Of a stretch of 64,000 bases of DNA, positions 58,910 through 64,000 are shown in pieces. The notes under the pieces are model-generated. The model did no database searches. It worked only from the letters and a program-made list of their open reading frames with translations, and was not told where the DNA came from. The stretch is from DTU015 sp012837895 (GTDB lineage Bacteria; Bacillota; Sulfobacillia; Fermentithermobacillales; Fermentithermobacillaceae). Where the stretch lies: contig JBMNKH010000002.1 in assembly GCA_050952085.1 (NCBI GenBank), forward strand, positions 62,001-126,000, in the 5' to 3' direction. The number at the start of each line of letters is the position of its first letter. Positions within the stretch are counted from its first letter, which is position 1. A program made the position numbers and the translations under genes.

Positions 58910-60142
58910 CTACCTCACGCTAAGCTTGCAAATCCGCCGCTTGCCTACTTGAAGCAGCATACCGTTTGTCACCTTGATCAAAGCAGACGGATCGTCTTTC
59001 CTCTCACGGTTGACCCTTACAGCACCGCTACTAATCAGGCGCCTGGCTTCAGATGAAGAAGGTGCCAGCCCACACAATGCAATCAGTCTTGCCAGCCCTA
59101 TTTCTTCGCCTTCCGTAAGGTCCTTCAGGTTCACTGTTTCAATATCATCTGGAAGGTCATCTTGCCTGAATACCTTCAAGAAGTTTTCTTGTGCAGTACT
59201 CGCCGCATTCATCCCATGGAATTCTGTTACGATTCTCTTTGCCAGTTCCATTTTCACGTCCATCGGATGACGTCTACCTGACTCTATATCACGCATCATG
59301 CCCTGCACCGAAGGCTTGGGTTCGGCCAGGACTAACTCGAAATAGTCGCCCATTACGTCATCGGGAATGGACATCACTTTCCCATACATGTCATTGGGCT
59401 CATCAGTGACACCAATGTAATTGCCAAGGCTCTTGGACATCTTTTCTTTTCCGTCGGTTCCTACAAGAAGCGGCATAGTCAGCGCTATCTGCGGTTCCTG
59501 CCCGTAATGGGGCTGTATGTCCCTGCCCACCAGGAGGTTAAAAGTCTGGTCTGTCCCACCAAGCTCCACGTCAGCGTTGATGGCAATTGAGTCGTGCGCC
59601 TGGGCCAGTGGGTACAAGAACTCGTGGATTCCAATGGCCTGTCCCTCCGTGTATCGGTTATGGAAATCATCCCTCTCAAGCATTCGGGCCACAGTGAACT
59701 TGGAAGCCAGCTTTATCAGTTCCCCAAATGTAAGAGGCGACAGCCAGGATGAATTGAAAACTACATGGGTCTTGTCAGGGTCGAGGATTAACGTGGCTTG
59801 TTCATGATATGTACGGGCGTTGGCTTCAACTTCTTCCCTTGACAGTTGCCTCCTGGTCTTTGACCTGCCGGTGGGATCCCCAATCATCCCAGTGAAATCA
59901 CCGATTACAAAGTATATCTCATGGCCCAGTTCCTGAAATTCCCTGAGTTTCCTCATAACCACCATGTGGCCAAGGTGGAGGTCAGGGGCACTGGGGTCCA
60001 CTCCCAATTTTACTTTCAGAGGCTGCTGTTTCTCCAGGGAACGCCTTATCTTGGCCCTAAGTTCTTCCACGGTAACCAGCATTGCAGCCCTCTGGCTGAG
60101 CAACTCAGTTTGGTGGTTAACTGCATCTTCCAATTTTCCCAA
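58910..60142 (-). CDS. tyrS: Tyrosyl-tRNA synthetase
   Basis: About 410 aa. Class I synthetase of the TyrZ-like type. HIGH motif as APDLHLGHMVV, KMSKS as KEKMSKSLGNY, Asp/Gln tyrosine-binding loop GGTDQTFNL, and a C-terminal S4 domain (ARRLISSGAVRVN). The longer frame to 60286 includes the promoter region; TTG 60142 lies nine bases after AAGGAGG. The leader is too short for a T-box. Confidence 0.96.
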   Translation of the reverse strand: MGKLEDAVNHQTELLSQRAAMLVTVEELRAKIRRSLEKQQPLKVKLGVDPSAPDLHLGHMVVMRKLREFQELGHEIYFVIGDFTGMIGDPTGRSKTRRQLSREEVEANARTYHEQATLILDPDKTHVVFNSSWLSPLTFGELIKLASKFTVARMLERDDFHNRYTEGQAIGIHEFLYPLAQAHDSIAINADVELGGTDQTFNLLVGRDIQPHYGQEPQIALTMPLLVGTDGKEKMSKSLGNYIGVTDEPNDMYGKVMSIPDDVMGDYFELVLAEPKPSVQGMMRDIESGRRHPMDVKMELAKRIVTEFHGMNAASTAQENFLKVFRQDDLPDDIETVNLKDLTEGEEIGLARLIALCGLAPSSSEARRLISSGAVRVNRERKDDPSALIKVTNGMLLQVGKRRICKLSVR

Positions 60143-60172
60143 AGCACTAACCCTCCTTGGGCTTTTCGTTTG

Positions 60173-60201
60173 ATTATACCATTCGCGGCAGACCTCAAGA
60201 A
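60173..60201 (-). promoter_or_regulatory. Promoter of tyrS with extended -10
   Basis: Minus strand TATAAT (60178-60173) preceded by TGG (extended -10), 17-base spacer and weak -35 TTCTTG (60201-60196). Confidence 0.65.
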
Positions 60202-60216
60202 GCCAATTGCTGAAAA

Positions 60217-60225
60217 TGGTATAAT
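60217..60225 (+). promoter_or_regulatory. Extended -10 element for the class A PBP gene
   Basis: TGG-TATAAT with the hexamer at 60220-60225. There is no good -35. It mirrors the tyrS -10 as an 11-bp inverted repeat (60173-60183 and 60215-60225). The leader to the PBP start would be about 120 bases; nothing else was recognised in it. Confidence 0.55.
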
Positions 60226-60355
60226 GTTGACACCTTATCAGTGATTTTTTCGTCTGGTAACATGGGAGTAGCAAGCGTAAACGCATAAAGAGATAATGTA
60301 GCTGACATACAACAGTGCAGGTGAGCCGTATGGCAACCGCTGGAGGTAGTGAGTT

Positions 60356-62494
60356 ATGGCAAAAAGAAGACGCAGGCCCAAGAAGGGCGTCAGGGCCCTT
60401 GAGGCGGTAATATACCTTTTGTTGGGATTGGTTCTCGTGGGAGCCGGTTTTGCAGCTGCAGTTGTAGTTTCGGCAATACGGGATCTCCCGGCACTTGCAG
60501 GCCTTGAGCCTGAGGCGAGCGAAATATCGATAATATATGACCGTAACGGAGACGTATGGACTGAGCTCAGGTCAAGTGAATACCGGATCCCCGTCTCCGT
60601 CAACGATATGCCCCAGCACCTGATTGATGCAGTTCTCGCTGCTGAAGACCACAGGTTTTACAGCCATCCCGGGTTCGACTTAAGGGCGATCATGAGGGCT
60701 TTATATCAAAACATCGTAGACGATTCGTCGCTGCAAGGAGGCAGTACTATCACCCAGCAGCTTGCCAAGATTGCCTTCCTTGAGTATGACAGGACCCTTA
60801 AGCGAAAAGTCCAGGATATCATAGTTGCTGTGCTCATGGAACGCAAGTACACCAAGAAGGAAATCCTGGAGATGTACATCAACCAGATTCACTTTGGCCG
60901 CGGGGCACATGGGGCTGAAGCAGCGGCAAGAGCGTACTTCGCCAAGCCTGTTTCTGAACTAACAGTGGATGAAGCAGCTTTTCTGGCCGGAGCCATAAGG
61001 GCGCCTTCGTACTACGGGGACAAATCAAACCTTGAGCAAGCAGTAAAGAGGCGGAATACAGTGCTTAACCAGATGGCCGAATACGGGTTTATCACCCAGG
61101 ATGAGGCTGAGGTTTACAAGAGTAAACCGCTCAACATTATCGATCATGAACCTATGGTAGTTACAGAAGGCGGCTACTTCCTAGACTTCGTGCTGGAGCA
61201 ACTGCTCTCGCGTTACCCGGCAGATTTGGTATACGGAGGCGGCTTACGTGTATATACAACATACAACCCGGCCGCCCAGAGGGCTGCAGAGGCGGCTATA
61301 AGAGAGGTGCTTGATCCTGTCTTCCCCTATAAACCCGGAGAAGACAACATTGAAGCCGCCACAGTAGTGATGGACGTCAGGACAGGTCACCTGCTTGCCC
61401 TTGTAGGCGGAAGAAGGCACGAGGGTATGCTGGGATGGAACCGTACAATTGATGCAAAACGCCAGCCCGGCTCTGCTTTCAAACCCATTTCCGTATATAC
61501 ACCTGCCCTGGAAATGGGCATGGGCCCTTATACAGTGATCGACGATTCGCCTGTGACCTGGGTAGATCCCACCACTGGTGAAGAATTCTCGCCGAGAAAC
61601 TACAGCGGCAACTTCCAAGGACTTGTCACGATGAGAAAAGGTGTAAGGGAGTCTCTAAACGTAGTGGCGTGTAAGGTTCAGGATATGGTCGGCCTGAGAA
61701 CCAGCCTTGAGATGTCTGAAAAACTTGGAATTACTACGCTTGTCAAGACGCCTGATTCAGGAGGCCGATCTGACCTTACCAGATCCCTTGCGCTTGGCGG
61801 GCTTACTTACGGGGTCACTCCCCTGGATATGGCAGTAGCTTTCAGTACTATAGCTAACCGGGGGATTCAGGTTCAGCCTTTGTCAATACTCAAAGTTGAG
61901 GACAAAAATGGCAATGTGTTAGAAGAGCACAGCGTAAACAGGCAGATTGTGATTTCCGAAGAATCGGCATACCTGATGACCAGCATGCTTCAGGACGTGC
62001 TTACTGTAGCCGGGGGAACCGGGCAAGCCGCCTATTTTGGCAGGCCGGCAGCAGGCAAGACAGGCACTACAAGCGACTGGAAAGACGCATGGTTTGCAGG
62101 ATACACCCCTAGCACTGTGGGTGTGGTGTGGATGGGCTATGATCAGGAAAAGACAATGGCCCAGTGGAAGATCACCGGCGGGAGCTATCCTGCGAGGATC
62201 TGGAATGCAATGATGAAGGTTATCACTGCAGATATGCCTGTTGAAGATTTCACCAGGCCAGACACTATAGTGGAAATCCAGGTGTGCAAGAAGTCAGGGT
62301 TGTTGCCCGGCCCTTACTGTCCTGAAGAGGACATAATAACTGAACTGGGAGTCAAGGGCAAAACACCTACGTCAATCTGCGATTTTCACCCTGAAGGCAT
62401 GCCAGGTGATTGGCCTGGCATCTTGCAGGATGATCTCCCTGAACACGGTGATTCGCCTGGTGAGGAGTTTGGCGATCACCAAGGGGGGATGTAG
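60356..62494 (+). CDS. Class A penicillin-binding protein (PBP1A-type)
   Basis: 712 aa. Bifunctional peptidoglycan polymerase. Basic N-terminus, membrane helix (~20-42), GT51 transglycosylase with AAEDHRFYSHPGFD, QGGSTITQQLAK and KRKVQDIIVAVLMERKYTKKEILEMYINQIHFGRGAHG (blocks). The transpeptidase has SxxK in PGSAFKPI, SxN in ESLNVVA and KTG in AGKTGTTSDWKDAWF. The C-terminus is acidic. ATG 60356 follows GGAGGTAGTGAGTT. It is transcribed divergently from tyrS and convergently to mutS2. Confidence 0.95.
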   Translation: MAKRRRRPKKGVRALEAVIYLLLGLVLVGAGFAAAVVVSAIRDLPALAGLEPEASEISIIYDRNGDVWTELRSSEYRIPVSVNDMPQHLIDAVLAAEDHRFYSHPGFDLRAIMRALYQNIVDDSSLQGGSTITQQLAKIAFLEYDRTLKRKVQDIIVAVLMERKYTKKEILEMYINQIHFGRGAHGAEAAARAYFAKPVSELTVDEAAFLAGAIRAPSYYGDKSNLEQAVKRRNTVLNQMAEYGFITQDEAEVYKSKPLNIIDHEPMVVTEGGYFLDFVLEQLLSRYPADLVYGGGLRVYTTYNPAAQRAAEAAIREVLDPVFPYKPGEDNIEAATVVMDVRTGHLLALVGGRRHEGMLGWNRTIDAKRQPGSAFKPISVYTPALEMGMGPYTVIDDSPVTWVDPTTGEEFSPRNYSGNFQGLVTMRKGVRESLNVVACKVQDMVGLRTSLEMSEKLGITTLVKTPDSGGRSDLTRSLALGGLTYGVTPLDMAVAFSTIANRGIQVQPLSILKVEDKNGNVLEEHSVNRQIVISEESAYLMTSMLQDVLTVAGGTGQAAYFGRPAAGKTGTTSDWKDAWFAGYTPSTVGVVWMGYDQEKTMAQWKITGGSYPARIWNAMMKVITADMPVEDFTRPDTIVEIQVCKKSGLLPGPYCPEEDIITELGVKGKTPTSICDFHPEGMPGDWPGILQDDLPEHGDSPGEEFGDHQGGM

Positions 62495-62514
62495 CACAGC
62501 ATTCAGGCCGGGGC

Positions 62515-64000
62515 CTAGTTCCTCAGTCTTGCAATAGTAACGCCGGTACCGCCTTCAGACGGCTCGCCAGGGCGGTAACCGGCGATATATTTCTGCATTG
62601 ACTGGAGGTACTCTTCAACAGCTTTACGCAAAGCGCCTGTACCTTTACCGTGGATAATGGTGATCTGTGGCAAAGATGCAAGGAAAGCATCATCGATATA
62701 TTTGTCCAACGTCATGAGCGCCTCTTCCCTTGTCATACCACGCAGGTCCACCTCTGCGGATATTTCCAGGGCTTTGCTTTGCTCCTTCCCAAGAACTGTG
62801 GAGGGCATATGGCCTTCCGGGATTTCTTGTCCGGCCCTGGTTAACCGGTTAGCTTCAGTTCTGAGTTTTAGGTTTCCTATTTGCACTACTACGTCTTCCG
62901 GACCTGACACTTCCAGTATGGTACCGGGCTCTGAGAATCCTGAAACCTGAACTTGCATGCCTGTTTTCAGCTCCTCTAACCTCAGAGGCTCGCCCTTGGG
63001 AATCTCTCCTGCCCCATCAGACAGTTCAGCTTGGATTCCCGAAAGCCTGGCACGGATCTCAGAAGCCGCCGCATGGATATCCCCAGAGCTCCGGCGCCGG
63101 CTTTCTTTTATGTCCCTTAAGGCCTTTTCAAATTCAACCCTGGCCCTGGAGATGATTGATTGTGCCTCCCGCCTGGCATCCCCTACAATCTTTTTCCTTT
63201 GGGATTCCAGACTCTTTAATCTGTTCTCGTACTCTTCCCGCAATCTCTGGTAAAGCGCGCTGTCCATAGCTGCTTTTTCCGCCTCTACCCTGGCTTTCTG
63301 GGAATGAGCTTCCATGTCAGCGATAATATCTTCTAACCTGGCTACGTCCTGGGGAATGAGTTCTCTTGCGCGCTCCAACACGTCATCGTCCAGGCCTAAC
63401 CTGCGTGCTACCAGAAAAGCATGGGACCTGCCAGGCCTTCCTACAACCAGCCTGAAAGTAGGCACCATTTGGACACTGTCCCATTCCATACTTGCATTGG
63501 CCATTCCATCAGTTTGCTGGGCTACTGTTTTGAGCTCACCGTAATGACTGGTGACAACACATAATGCCCCTGACTCGTGGAGCTTCTCAAGGATAGCTTG
63601 CGCCAGGGCAGCTCCTTCCCTTGGATCAGTACCGGCGGCAAGCTCATCGATGAGCACCAGTTTACCCCTGCCTGACACGGCCAAAATTTGCTTTATGTTT
63701 GTAATATGAGCTGAAAAGGTGCTCAGGTTTTCTTCAATGGACTGCTCGTCCCCTATATCGCATAGGATCGCCTTAATGTCCCCGATTTGAGTCTTCGGAT
63801 CGCAAGGGCACGGCATCCCTGCCAGGGCCATTGCAACCAGCAGTCCGCAGGTCTTCAAGGAGACTGTCTTGCCACCCATATTTGGTCCTGTCACAACCAC
63901 AGTCCTTACACCTGCTTCGTCCAGGTGGATATCAAGGGGGACAGGGTTTCCTTTTAGAAGCGGATGCCAGGCTTTAACAAGGGATACGGTAAACCTGTCT
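62515..64000 (-). CDS. mutS2: MutS2 family protein, C-terminal part (5' truncated by window)
   Basis: The frame stays open to the window end; ~495 codons are present. ABC-type ATPase with Walker A VVTGPNMGGKTVSL, signature STFSAHITNIKQIL, Walker B LVLIDELAAGTDPREGAALA (block) and H-loop SHYGELK. A long coiled coil (~residues 190-290 of the visible part) and a C-terminal Smr nuclease domain follow (VDLRGMTREEALMTLDKYIDDA, IIHGKGTGALR). MutS2 acts on collided ribosomes or recombination intermediates rather than mismatch repair. The N-terminal portion is outside the window. Confidence 0.95.
   Translation of the reverse strand, partial: DRFTVSLVKAWHPLLKGNPVPLDIHLDEAGVRTVVVTGPNMGGKTVSLKTCGLLVAMALAGMPCPCDPKTQIGDIKAILCDIGDEQSIEENLSTFSAHITNIKQILAVSGRGKLVLIDELAAGTDPREGAALAQAILEKLHESGALCVVTSHYGELKTVAQQTDGMANASMEWDSVQMVPTFRLVVGRPGRSHAFLVARRLGLDDDVLERARELIPQDVARLEDIIADMEAHSQKARVEAEKAAMDSALYQRLREEYENRLKSLESQRKKIVGDARREAQSIISRARVEFEKALRDIKESRRRSSGDIHAAASEIRARLSGIQAELSDGAGEIPKGEPLRLEELKTGMQVQVSGFSEPGTILEVSGPEDVVVQIGNLKLRTEANRLTRAGQEIPEGHMPSTVLGKEQSKALEISAEVDLRGMTREEALMTLDKYIDDAFLASLPQITIIHGKGTGALRKAVEEYLQSMQKYIAGYRPGEPSEGGTGVTIARLRN

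Noticed and set aside
60143..60240. T-box leader for tyrS
   Set aside because: The promoter lies about 30 bases before the gene, leaving no room for a T-box, and no T-box sequence was seen.

Overview
The window is a 64 kb piece of chromosome from an endospore-forming Gram-positive bacterium (Bacillota). Evidence for sporulation is direct: spoVK-like, spoIIGA, sigE, sigG, spoIIR, ylmC/ymxH, spoVD-type PBP, spoIID, a bofC-like gene and yunB are all here. MurE carries the DNPR motif of meso-diaminopimelate ligases. Clustered ferredoxin-linked 2-oxoacid oxidoreductase and methylmalonyl-CoA genes suggest an anaerobe. Gene order resembles Clostridia-type rather than Bacillus-type genomes, but I cannot place it more precisely. 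No rRNA, tRNA, CRISPR array, IS element or prophage was seen.

Layout. (1) 1-7.5 kb, + strand: mutS end, mutL, miaA, hfq, a YHS protein, a SpoVK-like ATPase, hflX and a YnbB-type PLP enzyme, the same order as the mutSL-to-ynbB stretch of Bacillus subtilis. (2) 7.5-12.4 kb: lexA, an acidic small ORF, a LysM protein, a BON/SH3/NlpC-P60 lipoprotein, then 0.9 kb without genes that contains a very good match to a Xer dif site (11759-11786), then a small lipoprotein. (3) 12.5-20.2 kb, mainly - strand: pyrE, rluD-type gene, lspA, DksA/TraR-type protein, DUF5665, a twin-P-loop ATPase, a DUF1461 membrane protein (+), an amidohydrolase and a racemase. (4) 20.2-42.5 kb, all - strand: a fused division, cell-wall and sporulation supercluster, transcribed from mraZ to divIVA. 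(5) 42.6-49.1 kb: a zinc-ribbon protein and a gntR-korDABC-mcmA-mce operon. (6) 49.2-60.1 kb, - strand: yajC, tgt, queA, spoIID, DUF2905, queH, ruvBAC, bofC-like, yebC, nadE, yunB, tyrS. (7) 60.3-64 kb: a class A PBP (+) and the end of mutS2 (-).

The most informative observation is the dif site. Genes to its left are mostly on +, and nearly all genes for 48 kb to its right are on -. This is the strand switch expected where two replichores meet, so the window probably spans the replication terminus. The sigG-spoIIR operon then lies about 12 kb from dif, which is surprising because in B. subtilis an origin-proximal spoIIR helps time sigma-E activation.

The supercluster lacks murD, murB, ftsA and sepF. 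A sigma-H-like promoter and three MraZ-binding repeats precede mraZ, and a sigma-F-type promoter precedes sigG. Three genes (spoVK-like, the small lipoprotein, yunB) have a Shine-Dalgarno sequence followed only by ATC, CTG or ATT. Several inverted repeats look regulatory: two hide ribosome-binding sites, one could switch between two RNA folds ahead of the small lipoprotein gene, and one perfect palindrome abuts the gntR promoter.
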